Assembly (NCBI GenBank): GCA_964352735.1
Contig: CAYGTC010000002.1
Location: 62,001-126,000, forward strand
DNA length: 64,000 bases
Direction: 5' to 3'
Origin: NORP309 sp964352735
GTDB lineage: Bacteria > Pseudomonadota > Gammaproteobacteria > Xanthomonadales > Marinicellaceae
Below are positions 37,801 through 47,237 of the stretch, piece after piece. Every line of letters begins with the position of its first letter. Positions within the stretch are counted from its first letter, which is position 1. The notes below the pieces were generated by a model that was given only the letters and a program-made list of their open reading frames with translations, ran no database searches and was not told where the DNA came from. Both the position numbers and the translations under genes were made by a program.

Positions 37801-40800
37801 GTTTCAGCCTTATTTGATAGGCTTTCAGTGGTTGAATGAGTTGTTATCGTTGGACGCCAATCTTTCAGTACTACCTGAATGGCCTGTTGATTCACTGGAT
37901 GAATACAGGTACGCAAACAATCATGACGCATAACAATCTTTTCACACGACTTCTCAAAGGCTTCTTTATTGAAAGTTCGAGGAAATTCGTAATACATCCA
38001 GACTTGATATTGTTTGTGATAGTTGTACATGGTTTTTTGCATGTCGGTCAATGGATATGCAGCTGTAATATTTTTAGGTATTGAGTTTAAATCAGATGGT
38101 GATAAATCAAGCAAAGGAAAATCTGATGCTGTCCAACTAGCGTTATCTGGATTGCTACAATATTCTACGATTTCTTGACAAGATTTTTGCATCAGTTGTA
38201 AAAACGTTTCGATGACAGACTCTTTCAAAAGAGAAGCGTTGTAGAAAGCATGTATCAGTAATTCACCATCACGAATCTCAGTTTCAATGGAGAGATTATA
38301 GGGTAAGTATTCTCCTTCACTTCCCATTTCTATTGCAGATACAGGTACTGTTTGCCAATTTGCATTTTTTCTTTGTATGATTCCAGTGAAATTAAAAAGA
38401 ACATCAGCACCTTTGTATTGATCAAAGCATTTTACCGTTTCTTGTTGTTGAGCAAAGTACTTAAGAAAATAATAATCTCGACCTTTATGATCCACTTTAG
38501 CTCTTGTTTCTTTGATACCAATAAGCAGATCTGTCAGCGAACTCTCCTTATCGATCATAAATAGATGAGGATGTACACTGGTAAACCAACCCATTGTTCT
38601 CGATATACCTTGTAAACCAGCAAAATCTTCGTCTCGACCATGCCATTCAACATCCATAATCAGCTTGGACTTATCAAAGGTTTGAGATAAAGCCAGTGCA
38701 GCAGCTGAAAGCACAAGTTCTTCTGTTGTTTGATGATAACAGTGTAACACTGTATCGGAAGTTAACTTATCAACAACATCAGCTTTCACTGCCACAGTTT
38801 TTTCTCTTAACCTTCCCACCGATGGTTGACAACCAGTAATGTGGCTTATTTGAGCATCATGCCCTTCTTCTAAGATGGGTTGCCATTGAGCAAAGACTTG
38901 TGCTTCATTTGCAGCGATATAGCCTTGTTGTTTTTTTGCCCATTCCAGATATGACAACGTCTTCTCTGGTAGTGTTTCTTGATAAGTTTTTTGTTCTTTA
39001 TATAGTTGGTGAAGGTCTCCCAGCAAAATACTGTGACTAATAGTATCAACCAACGTATGATGCATAACCCAAATGACTCTAGATGTATTATGCATCTGTA
39101 ATACAATGATATTAAATAATTTGCCTGCTACTACATCAATCTCTTGGGTTTGTTCAGCAAGATATTGATTTGTTGCAGTTTCCAAATCATTTTGGCCAAC
39201 ATTAACTTCCTTTGCTTTTATGACAAAGCCTTGCGAAGCATTATTCACTAAACCATTAATTTTTTCATTTGTATAAGAGAAAGAAGAACGTAGCATGTCA
39301 TGGTATTGACAAAGTTCATTGAATGCTTTTTCAAAACGAGGCAATTGTATTTTATCATTACAATCAAAAATAAGTGATTGGCAAAACTTATTGGGTTGAA
39401 TTAATGGTAGGCTTGCGAACCATTGCTGAATTGCGCTCAAAGGTCCTTGACCTTCAACAGGTGCATAATGATCTGTCAAACACAATAACTCATCTGAGAC
39501 TTGATAATCGACTAAATTATTGACAAACTCTTCTAACACAGGCTGAGTCAACAGCAACGACGAGTTGATTACAAACCCCATTTTCTTAAGAGATGCAGCA
39601 ATAACAAGTGCAGTAAGAGAGTCTCCACCAAGGTGAATAAAGTTATCATCAGCTCCCACCTGAGGAACATGAAGTACATTCTCCCAAATCTCAGCGACTG
39701 CTTTCTCTAGTGGATTCATCGATACTTTAATATCACAATCATCGTTTTTAGCATCAGGAATGTGATATTCAAGTTGTTTATAATCTGTTTTACCATTGGT
39801 AGTTAATGGCATCTCTTGTAACCAGTAGATGCGATTGGGCATTGCCCATTGTGGTAAAAGATTTTCAATTCGATTGCGCAAAATCACTTCATCCATTTTT
39901 TCACCCACACAAAAAACAAACAATTGTGCCGTCAGACTTTTGGATGTTACCAATGCTGCCGCATTCTGAATTTCTACAATGGACTTGAATGCTGTTTCAA
40001 CTTCTCCAAGTTCTAATCGATGGCCTCTAAGCTTCACTTGATTATCAACTCTGCCATAAAACACCAATCTACCCTGGATATCTTGACTCACAAGATCACC
40101 ACTACGATACCAGTGAGTACCATTTGCTGTGATGTATTTTTTCATGGTCATTTCATCACGATTGATATAACCCTGGGTTACACCTGCACCTCCAATAATA
40201 AGCTCACCAATAAAACCTGGAGGAATCATGTGGTCAAACCGATTGACCAATTTTATTTGTGTATTGCTAATAGGACCTCCCATGACGATAGGGTTATCCA
40301 CGCTCACGACATGATCGGCTTCCCATAAGGTCGACAAAACGGTGGTTTCTGTTGGTCCATAAGCGTTGATATAAGTTAAATGTGGTTGCCATTGGCTAAT
40401 AAATGCATGATCAGGTGCAGAACCTGCTGTTAATAAAGTTTTTTGATGAGGCAATTTCTCTGGTTGCAAATGTTTTGCATAACTTGGTGGAAAAGCAGAA
40501 AAAGTGACTTTATGCTCAGTTAAATAAGACTGTAAATTTTCTGGGTTTTCAATCAATTCACTGCTCAACATAATTAAAGTGCCACCATTTAAAACCGATG
40601 CATGAATCTCAGCCACTGATGCATCAAACGTGAACGGAGCAAATTGACTAGAAATATCATCAGAGCCCACATACTTTTTTATAAATTGGATGAAATTAAT
40701 GAGATTACCATGACTGACCTTAACCCCTTTTGGTTTCCCTGTCGAACCCGAGGTGAAAATAATATATGCCGTATCTTCAGTTGTGGCTGGACACTGTGCA

Positions 40801-41894
40801 ATGGTAGCTGTAGGCTTAGATGCCAATCTTTCGATAATAAGGTAATTAAGCTGCAGGTGTTTGCTTGGTTTTAATTTAGCCAAAAAATCATTTTCATTTT
40901 TTTCCTCTGAAACAATGATCTTCAAAGACGTATCTTCTAATATTGATTCCAAACGATTTTGAGGGTGACTTGCATCCATAGGAACAAAAACAGCACCTAG
41001 TTTTAGTACAGCCAGTTGTGCGACAACCATTGGATATTTGGATTCAAAAGCCAGGCCAACGGGGTGCCCCTTCTTAACTCCCATGTCCTGCATCGCTTGA
41101 GCCCACGCAGATGAAAGCTCATTGACTTGGGCATAGCTTAATGTATTTTCACCATCGATGATGGCTATTTTTTCTGGTATACTGTGAAGTACCTTCAAAA
41201 AACCATCAATTAAATTACCCTTAATTACAGTCTTATCACCAATCAGTCCCATTTGTTCATATTGAACCTTGTTCCAACTGTATAAAGGAATCTGTGACAA
41301 AAGTTGAGATGTTTGTTTTTGCATCAAATCAACTGCATTTTGCCATAGCAAAATAAGATGATGATGATAACTTTCACTGAAACAACTGGCAGCACAGTCA
41401 ATAATCCACTCATTATCAAAAAATATGATCTCTACTTCAGCCCTGCGACTGCAATTGTCACTATCATCATATAAATTGATCGTATGACAATCTAAAGCCT
41501 GATAAGCGATATCAGGCATTGTTTCTGAAATTTTGTGCGTATTCTTCTTACTATGAACCAGCTGTTGGCAAACAGCGTTTTTTAATGATTCTAAAGAGCT
41601 ATGTTCGTCAATATCAGTAATCACGAAAAAAATATCATCCTTGTTAGAACGGATTGCTGTAACTTGATGATCTGCCTTATCACTTATCCAATGTAAGACC
41701 CAGTGCCATGCTGCAATAGCCTCTGGTATTACATCACCTTTTATGTTCAAATTGGCAGGCAATTTTCGTCGTTTTCCCGAGTCGATATGACGTACCGATA
41801 CATCGGATAAAGGGCAAGTGTATTCCACCTCTTCTATATTCGTAAAATTATTTTGCGAGTTCGATAAAGTTGATTGAGCTTTTACATTAAGCAT
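34857..41894 (-). CDS. Two-module NRPS (half C-A-PCP-E-C-A-PCP)
   Basis: A 2345-residue protein. Residues 1-215 match only the C-terminal lobe of a condensation domain and lack HHxxxDG. Then A1 (about 225-720; FTSGSTGKPKG), PCP (Ser 759 in LGGDSL), an epimerization domain (about 800-1270) with EWHGR and MGWFTS but HHTLVDT in place of HHxxxDG (His 945-946), and a canonical C domain with HHLNHDG (near 1402). A2 (about 1690-2170), PCP (Ser 2276 in LGGTSL) and an acidic C-terminal tail ending LSEEELDQYLEQLNAQ, a likely docking helix, complete it. GrsA-aligned pocket residues read DAAALAAVL for A1 and DAYWLGGTF for A2; the latter is close to Val-type codes. It begins 32 bases after the LolA-like gene and ends 11 bases before the next NRPS. 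Confidence 0.93.
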   Translation of the reverse strand: MLNVKAQSTLSNSQNNFTNIEEVEYTCPLSDVSVRHIDSGKRRKLPANLNIKGDVIPEAIAAWHWVLHWISDKADHQVTAIRSNKDDIFFVITDIDEHSSLESLKNAVCQQLVHSKKNTHKISETMPDIAYQALDCHTINLYDDSDNCSRRAEVEIIFFDNEWIIDCAASCFSESYHHHLILLWQNAVDLMQKQTSQLLSQIPLYSWNKVQYEQMGLIGDKTVIKGNLIDGFLKVLHSIPEKIAIIDGENTLSYAQVNELSSAWAQAMQDMGVKKGHPVGLAFESKYPMVVAQLAVLKLGAVFVPMDASHPQNRLESILEDTSLKIIVSEEKNENDFLAKLKPSKHLQLNYLIIERLASKPTATIAQCPATTEDTAYIIFTSGSTGKPKGVKVSHGNLINFIQFIKKYVGSDDISSQFAPFTFDASVAEIHASVLNGGTLIMLSSELIENPENLQSYLTEHKVTFSAFPPSYAKHLQPEKLPHQKTLLTAGSAPDHAFISQWQPHLTYINAYGPTETTVLSTLWEADHVVSVDNPIVMGGPISNTQIKLVNRFDHMIPPGFIGELIIGGAGVTQGYINRDEMTMKKYITANGTHWYRSGDLVSQDIQGRLVFYGRVDNQVKLRGHRLELGEVETAFKSIVEIQNAAALVTSKSLTAQLFVFCVGEKMDEVILRNRIENLLPQWAMPNRIYWLQEMPLTTNGKTDYKQLEYHIPDAKNDDCDIKVSMNPLEKAVAEIWENVLHVPQVGADDNFIHLGGDSLTALVIAASLKKMGFVINSSLLLTQPVLEEFVNNLVDYQVSDELLCLTDHYAPVEGQGPLSAIQQWFASLPLIQPNKFCQSLIFDCNDKIQLPRFEKAFNELCQYHDMLRSSFSYTNEKINGLVNNASQGFVIKAKEVNVGQNDLETATNQYLAEQTQEIDVVAGKLFNIIVLQMHNTSRVIWVMHHTLVDTISHSILLGDLHQLYKEQKTYQETLPEKTLSYLEWAKKQQGYIAANEAQVFAQWQPILEEGHDAQISHITGCQPSVGRLREKTVAVKADVVDKLTSDTVLHCYHQTTEELVLSAAALALSQTFDKSKLIMDVEWHGRDEDFAGLQGISRTMGWFTSVHPHLFMIDKESSLTDLLIGIKETRAKVDHKGRDYYFLKYFAQQQETVKCFDQYKGADVLFNFTGIIQRKNANWQTVPVSAIEMGSEGEYLPYNLSIETEIRDGELLIHAFYNASLLKESVIETFLQLMQKSCQEIVEYCSNPDNASWTASDFPLLDLSPSDLNSIPKNITAAYPLTDMQKTMYNYHKQYQVWMYYEFPRTFNKEAFEKSCEKIVMRHDCLRTCIHPVNQQAIQVVLKDWRPTITTHSTTESLSNKAETLISTAKKNIVKVVGEPSITIDVIHDESERFIVLFSIHHLNHDGWSINLLFDALFKEYRYQLKETSTGASAPVNTMEAIVKEQQKIAQDNTAQQYWLERPWQEDFCRLSSQVSSSAKQPAAMHLATSEIEQNTVNAIKELAKTSGVTINSVWMAAYAYALRYVGGINQVRFGVLQSGRVESIDGVGTITGCCVNTLPMILNIDIGQSLNDILKMVNRSLSEMREVSVFPLSKIQALTKETAGNELFETLFNIESDDYLRSESKEKPQLIGGYEATNAALNFSVIEQQGTFGLRLGYNPDLFNDFAIRQIIDVYQCCLKQFISSQQTSWNIPTHLYGEESQKLLSQWNDTNRDYPNEDLWQLFEKQANSNANKEALWQKVADTTISYSYQQLKEKAEKLSSRISKHFTESTNDSAIVGIISDRSVELVIAILALVRLGKAYLPLDAKYPLDRIQHMLQDTDCSLVLAQNEKAQSNLPEGSFHTMSLDDEIDVINFTEIPASNRSQEQLAYVMYTSGSTGKPKGVLVEQKAIVRLVKNCDYAPLNNNEHILLTGAPVFDATTYEIWGSLLNGGSLSIVEENVLLNTEQLSLVLKERNISTMWLTSPLFNQHVTQKPDMFSTLKQLLVGGDALSVEHVKLAKQSNSELCIINGYGPTENTTFSVCYRIEASSEIDKMTNIPIGRPIQNSTAYVVNDAGQRLPVGFPGELWVGGDGVAKGYLNHMELTRQKFVKDSFNELYNAQLYKTGDHVCWTQDGVIEFIGRADDQVKIRGFRVEPGEIENHITQHPSVEEARVLVKQDSQGSKKLVAYVALGAQFQSINTVELDGELKFYTSQHLPDYMVPAVFVPLEKMPLNQNGKVARNQLPDPDFSQVQIENISPSSETEQTLLNMMSGILGYPCRNIEADFFWLGGTSLDAVKFIAEITQQFNIDLNVDAIFNAASFRELASLIDSEVNDTMIMEDIDIEDLSEEELDQYLEQLNAQ

Positions 41895-41927
41895 ACTATG
41901 GTCTCTTAAGCCTGATTAAAGAAATAA

Positions 41928-42845
41928 TTAATCTATCAATGAAGTTTCAATTGAAATGGTATCAAGCATCGATTTTCTGAATATTGGATCGACTAGTACG
42001 CGTTGTGTTAACATTTCATCCTCGAGTTCAACGTTATAAGTAATATCCTTATAAAAAAGCTCAGAAATGCGTTTGGTTTCCACATTACGCATCACTTCTT
42101 TACCAATGGTCCAAATATCATTAACCTTTTTGATTGCACCTGCCTGTCTCACTTTAATCAATTTATTGTCCCAAGCATAATACTCGGTTTTAACAACAAG
42201 GCTTTTATCCGTATCTACCCACAAACTTTGTTTGCTGTAATTGGTTTTTGATGCGCGTTTTTCATTTGGTGTCAATTCTAAAATGGTAATATTTGTGTCT
42301 TTGATTTTCTTTTCAGCGACCAATTGATAGTTATATTCATCCAGCTTCATCCTTTCAACATCTTCCATAGAAAATTCACTGCCAAATAGAGAGCCTTTTT
42401 TAGGCGCTGAACCATCTGAAGCAATCCGTTTGACTTTTTGTAACTCAGGCAAATAAAGCCATTGATCAGTATCTTTACTTAGATCCTCATAATCGTATTG
42501 TAAAATACTTATTCCCTTCTCAGATACAGGATGTAGAATGTGAGTAAAACCTTTTGTATCCTTTAGTTCTTCACCATAGTTCTTAACAAAAGACTGTAAC
42601 AATTTTTTGCGTTTTTCGCTTTGACAACGTATACGTCCTTTGACAAGCTCATATTGACATGTAATCAAGCTCATGTTTGAAACACGAGATCTACCTTGAT
42701 AGCGATCAATAACACTTTGCATGATTAATTTAGCATGATCAATGTTTTTGTTTGTACTAATAGAATTAGCTTCCAAAGTATCTTCATTTGCCCATGCTAT
42801 CGATAACATGCAAGTGATTATTAGACTTAATAAAAAATTCTTCAT
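41928..42845 (-). CDS. Periplasmic LolA-like outer-membrane lipoprotein-sorting family protein
   Basis: A 305-residue protein with a signal peptide (cleaved after AWA, residue 19). The body fits the LolA-like family usually annotated as outer membrane lipoprotein-sorting protein, with the signature region WLYLPELQKVKRIASDGSAP followed by GSEFSMEDVERM. Such proteins bind lipids in a half-open barrel and often sit next to RND/MMPL transporters, as here (15 bases). It likely carries a lipid-like product across the periplasm. It is not the housekeeping LolA: family, size and context differ. Confidence 0.85.
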   Translation of the reverse strand: MKNFLLSLIITCMLSIAWANEDTLEANSISTNKNIDHAKLIMQSVIDRYQGRSRVSNMSLITCQYELVKGRIRCQSEKRKKLLQSFVKNYGEELKDTKGFTHILHPVSEKGISILQYDYEDLSKDTDQWLYLPELQKVKRIASDGSAPKKGSLFGSEFSMEDVERMKLDEYNYQLVAEKKIKDTNITILELTPNEKRASKTNYSKQSLWVDTDKSLVVKTEYYAWDNKLIKVRQAGAIKKVNDIWTIGKEVMRNVETKRISELFYKDITYNVELEDEMLTQRVLVDPIFRKSMLDTISIETSLID

Positions 42846-42861
42846 TTTTCTCTCTATATTA

Positions 42862-45384
42862 TTAGTTTATTGCGGTAGCAAGTTCTTCATCGGTAGTTTG
42901 TGGCTCTTTTTCTTTCCTTAACGAACAAATCGCCGGGATCATTAGCAAGTCAGCTAATAAGGCAGAGAAAATTGCGATAGAACTTAGATAACCAAAGTTT
43001 TGGAATGATGCGTTTGAACTCAATAACATGGTCAATAAACCACCGCCAAGTACAATTGAGGTAAATCCTAATGCAGGTCCTACTTCATTCAAAACATTTT
43101 TTAGAGCTTCCGACATCGACGCTGATTGAGGCTCAAGAACTTGCAATTTTCTTATAAAGTGAACAGAGTCATCGACAGCAATACCCAAAATTATCGGCGC
43201 AATGATCATCGTGACACTATCAACAGAAATATTTAACCAACCCATAATGCCAAATGTAACAATAACAGGCACCAAGCTTGGGATCATTGCCAAAGCTCCT
43301 AAACGAAACGAACGGAATACTAAGAGTAAAGTGACCATGATAACAATAAAAGTCACAAAAAAACTGTACACTTGAGATTGTGTAATTCGGTCAAATAGGG
43401 TAACAAATGCAACCAAACCTCCTGTATTGACTACATTCATGTCTGGGTACTGATTACTTAAGTCCCCAAAGAATTTATCACCAACTTCACGCGCACTTTC
43501 AACGATGGCCACATATTCTGTGGAACCTGCATTTTTAAGGCTGAAGCTAATCCGAGTTGCATCAAAATTTTCAGAAACAAGTTTTTTTCTCTCTTCCGGA
43601 GTAGTGTTGTTAAATAAAAATAACAATTGTGCAATGCTTTTATTAGTTTCGGGTAAGGTATAGAACTCTGGTTTACCTTGATTGAATTGTTGATTAATCT
43701 GTTTCAGTACATTCACAATCGATGTGCTTGTTACAATTAAATCTGGATAAGTTTCATGCATATGAGATTGAACTTTGTCTATACGACGAAGAACTTCGCC
43801 ATCATATATTGCATCTACTTTCTCCAGTTCGATCATTAAATCGATATTTTGCGTACCACCCATATGACGATCTGCTACCTCGAAAGATTGACGAATTTCT
43901 GTACTTTCATCAAATGCTTCTAACGTATTCGTATCAATTCTTAACTTAAGTGCACCAAGGCCAACCACCAAAATAACGAAACAACATGCTGAAAGAACAA
44001 ACTTTGGTCTAGATTCAGTGATTTTATGAATCATATTAAAGATTGGATATGTCTTTTGCTTCTTGGGGTCGCTATCTTTGACTTTTATTTTGAGTTTCCA
44101 AAAGTCCATCAACATAGGCAGAAAAGTAATAGAAACTACATAAGCCAGAATTAGCCCTATCGAAGCCATGATACCAAAGTTTGCTATAGGCACCGAAGGT
44201 TTGACTATCCACAGTGAAGAGAATCCTATTACTGTAGTTAATGTTGTCAAGAAACATGAAAAGGCTGCTTTTGAGAAAGCCAGAGACATGGAGGATTCAT
44301 GATCATGGCCATTCAAACGGCTAAGCTGATAAGAAGAGAGAACATGCACAGTATCAGCAACACTGATTAAAATAACAAGCAACAACATCGCCTGTGACAG
44401 GCTCGACATTGGCATACCACTTAAACCAATGAAACCTAATTCAAGAACTAAAGTCATTATGATCACAGCAAGTATCCATACAGGCGCAGACAGATGTTTG
44501 AATAATATCCAGCTCAATATGAAAATCAACAGAAACAAACCAAGAAAAATATTACCCATTTCTTGCTGCATTATCACTTGGAAGGAAATAAGCTCAGGTA
44601 GACCTGTGTAGTAAACTTCTAACTCATTAAGTACCTCAGCTTCTGTCACGGTTTGCCTAATATCATCCATAAATTTGGCATATTCTGTATAATCCAGTTG
44701 TCGAGGTTCATCATCAATATCAGTATTTTCCCCCACTAACAGTGAGTTAGCCGCACCTGTGTCATCTGAAAAATCCAACTCTTGCAGTTGATCATCAATA
44801 TCACTGTATACTTCTGTATTTTTTTCTAAACCAAAATTTGTTTTAATTGAAAAAGCACCATATTCACCGTTTTCAGAGACAAAACGAAGCAAAAAATCAG
44901 GGTTATCAATGGCTTCCTGTTTAACTTTCTCTCGCTCTTGCTCTGATTGAGGTAATTGGTTTCCAATAAAAGGACCAATCAGTAAATCATCTCCCTTAAA
45001 TTTTGTAATAGGTTCATTAATTAATGAACGAATTTCCCTGATATGACTGAGGCCAGATTCAGGATTTTTAGATACAATACTGGTATAGCCTTGCAATTGC
45101 TTATGAAGTCGATGATAAGCAGATAAAGATGTTTCAGAAAAGACATTACCATCTTTGGCTTTCACTACAATATAAAGGTCTTCATTACTGCCGAAATAAC
45201 GTTCAAACTGTTTTTTATTTTTAAAGACGGCTGAGTCATTTTCAAACCATGACTCAAGGCTATCGTCCAAAGTAATTTGGCCTGAGCCAGCAATAGCCAA
45301 TATAAATAAAATCACATAAACTGATATGATCCAATATTTATTCTTATTTATCCAACTCGGTAAATTTCCAAGTAACATTTTCAT
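42862..45384 (-). CDS. RND/MMPL family lipid exporter
   Basis: An 840-residue inner-membrane transporter with the RND layout: a first helix (WIISVYVILFILAIAGSG), a large periplasmic domain (about 40-270), a block of helices (about 280-440; GLFLLIFILSWILF, with the sterol-sensing-like ISVADTVHVLSS), another helix near 470, a second periplasmic domain, and a C-terminal block (about 685-825; PIILGIAVDDSVHF). The Asp residues in VADTVH and AVDDSVHF are those expected for proton relay. The family moves lipids and hydrophobic compounds, and the LolA-like neighbour supports export of the cluster product. GGAG precedes the ATG. Confidence 0.9.
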   Translation of the reverse strand: MKMLLGNLPSWINKNKYWIISVYVILFILAIAGSGQITLDDSLESWFENDSAVFKNKKQFERYFGSNEDLYIVVKAKDGNVFSETSLSAYHRLHKQLQGYTSIVSKNPESGLSHIREIRSLINEPITKFKGDDLLIGPFIGNQLPQSEQEREKVKQEAIDNPDFLLRFVSENGEYGAFSIKTNFGLEKNTEVYSDIDDQLQELDFSDDTGAANSLLVGENTDIDDEPRQLDYTEYAKFMDDIRQTVTEAEVLNELEVYYTGLPELISFQVIMQQEMGNIFLGLFLLIFILSWILFKHLSAPVWILAVIIMTLVLELGFIGLSGMPMSSLSQAMLLLVILISVADTVHVLSSYQLSRLNGHDHESSMSLAFSKAAFSCFLTTLTTVIGFSSLWIVKPSVPIANFGIMASIGLILAYVVSITFLPMLMDFWKLKIKVKDSDPKKQKTYPIFNMIHKITESRPKFVLSACCFVILVVGLGALKLRIDTNTLEAFDESTEIRQSFEVADRHMGGTQNIDLMIELEKVDAIYDGEVLRRIDKVQSHMHETYPDLIVTSTSIVNVLKQINQQFNQGKPEFYTLPETNKSIAQLLFLFNNTTPEERKKLVSENFDATRISFSLKNAGSTEYVAIVESAREVGDKFFGDLSNQYPDMNVVNTGGLVAFVTLFDRITQSQVYSFFVTFIVIMVTLLLVFRSFRLGALAMIPSLVPVIVTFGIMGWLNISVDSVTMIIAPIILGIAVDDSVHFIRKLQVLEPQSASMSEALKNVLNEVGPALGFTSIVLGGGLLTMLLSSNASFQNFGYLSSIAIFSALLADLLMIPAICSLRKEKEPQTTDEELATAIN

Positions 45385-45412
45385 TGTTTAATCTCCATTT
45401 AAGATTATGTCA

Positions 45413-47236
45413 TTAACACAATTCAGTAACCAGTGTATTCATTGTTTCCAAATTACGGCCAAATGGATTCACAACAGAATAATATTCCAAATCTGTTTGA
45501 CTGTATTTGACAAAATTCGATAAAGTGCCTGAAGGGCTACAATCAATCAAACGTAAATTTTTCTCTGTTTCTAAATTTTTGAGTAAATCTGCAAATCTAG
45601 TCACTTTTAGTGTGACATTCCAAAAATGATTGGCATCATACTCATTGACTTTAGCTGCCAGCGTGGATGAGTAAACGGGCATTATTGGTGCTTTAATGTC
45701 TACAGAATCCAATGAATTTTTGAAAGCTTCTTCTACAGCCAAAACTTCTTTTGAATGAAAACCATGTTCAACAGGAAGTAACATAGTAGGGATCGATAAC
45801 CTGTCCAAGTGGTGTTGTACAGTTAATAGTGCAGATTTTTCACCGCTTAAAACATAATTTTCTTTGTAATTAATACCTGCCAAATCCACATGTTGATAAA
45901 TTGAAGGATTATCATAATAATGACCGACATCGTTCAATACTGTGATCATACCGCCACCAGGAATTTCTTTGGAAATAATGGTTGCCTGATTCAATACAGC
46001 ATGAAGTGCATCCTCAAGCGAAATTGAACCAGCAATGGTTGCAGCCACATATTCTCCCAAACTGTAGCCAAGTACTGCATCCACTCCCAGACCTTTAGCC
46101 AACAATGATTGAGCAATACTATAACCAAATGAAAAGATGGCTGGATGTGTGATATTAAGGTCAGTAAAATCATCCAGTTTATTCTCTTGAGCATAAAGCT
46201 CCTTGATTATGGAACGCCCTGTTTTTTGTTCAATAATTCGATGACAATGATCCAGACTATTTTTAAATACTTCATCCTTTTGATAAAGCTCCTTACCCAT
46301 ATCGTAATACTGTGAGCCTTGTCCTGAAAACATGAGGACATTCTTTTTCTTATATAAGTCATTTTGAGTTTCTTTAAACGGTGCTTCTTGTGCTGGTTCT
46401 TCAATGATTTTTTGAGTCATTTTGGTCAATACATTACCCGGCCCTATCTCTTCAAAACTCTGATGGCCCGAAGCAATCAGTCGTGAAATACTTTGATACC
46501 ATTGAACAGGGTTGCTTAATTGATTTTCAATATGATCTGTATAACCTGATGTGGGATATAAATCACCAGTCCAGTTGGAAACAACTTTTATTTTAAGAGG
46601 ATTAAAAGTAAAACCCTTTAAAAATTGGGCAAATTCTTTTTGGCTTTCAATCATGTGACGCGAGTGGAAAGCGGCTGAAACCTTTAAAGGCATATACTTT
46701 GCATTTTCTGCTTTAAACAAAGATTCGCTCTCTGATAAATCATCCAATAAACCAGAAATAATGATTTGCTTTTTTGAGTTTATATTGGCCAAATCAATTG
46801 TTTTAAGATTATGTCTAGACAAGATGTTTTCAACCCTTTCTACATCAAGTCCAATAATAGCGGCCATTCCTCCATCACGGGCTTTAGACATCAGTTCGCC
46901 ACGTTTTTTGACTATGGTTAACCCGGTTAAAAAGTCAAAAGCCTCAGCAGCCATCAGTGCGTTAAATTCACCCAGACTATGGCCTGCGATAAACTCTGGC
47001 ATTACATGTGATTTAATGTGTTCAAAATATGATAGCGCATTAACAACATACAATGCCGGTTGTGTAAAATTGGTCTGATTCAATACATTATCTGGATCAT
47101 TGATACAAAGATCTTCAACTGAATAACCTAACAATTTATCAGCCTTTGCCATCAAATCAGGGTAAAGAGCAAACAATTCTTTGCCCATCCCTTTGAATTG
47201 AGACCCCTGGCCGGGAAATAGATACACTTGTGGCAT
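45413..47236 (-). CDS. Free-standing tandem acyltransferase (AT-AT) for a trans-AT PKS
   Basis: A 607-residue protein with two malonyl-transferase-type domains. AT1 (about 1-285) has FPGQGSQFKGMG, GHSLGE with Ser 87 and AFHSRHM, the pattern of malonyl-CoA-loading enzymes. AT2 (about 295-607) has FSGQGSQYYDMG, GYSLGE with Ser 392 and GFHSKEV instead of AFH. No enoyl reductase follows. In trans-AT systems one of two such domains loads malonyl units and the other is often an acyl hydrolase that clears stalled chains; AT2 could be the hydrolase, but this is inference. None of the PKS modules in the window carries its own AT, so this protein should serve them all. It ends one base before... the MMPL side gap is 27 bases, and its start lies one base past the ACP stop. 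Confidence 0.92.
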   Translation of the reverse strand: MPQVYLFPGQGSQFKGMGKELFALYPDLMAKADKLLGYSVEDLCINDPDNVLNQTNFTQPALYVVNALSYFEHIKSHVMPEFIAGHSLGEFNALMAAEAFDFLTGLTIVKKRGELMSKARDGGMAAIIGLDVERVENILSRHNLKTIDLANINSKKQIIISGLLDDLSESESLFKAENAKYMPLKVSAAFHSRHMIESQKEFAQFLKGFTFNPLKIKVVSNWTGDLYPTSGYTDHIENQLSNPVQWYQSISRLIASGHQSFEEIGPGNVLTKMTQKIIEEPAQEAPFKETQNDLYKKKNVLMFSGQGSQYYDMGKELYQKDEVFKNSLDHCHRIIEQKTGRSIIKELYAQENKLDDFTDLNITHPAIFSFGYSIAQSLLAKGLGVDAVLGYSLGEYVAATIAGSISLEDALHAVLNQATIISKEIPGGGMITVLNDVGHYYDNPSIYQHVDLAGINYKENYVLSGEKSALLTVQHHLDRLSIPTMLLPVEHGFHSKEVLAVEEAFKNSLDSVDIKAPIMPVYSSTLAAKVNEYDANHFWNVTLKVTRFADLLKNLETEKNLRLIDCSPSGTLSNFVKYSQTDLEYYSVVNPFGRNLETMNTLVTELC

Positions 47237-47237
47237 T

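Noticed and set aside
41928..42845. Housekeeping LolA
   Set aside because: It is larger than LolA, belongs to a different LolA-like family, and sits inside the biosynthetic operon next to an MMPL exporter.
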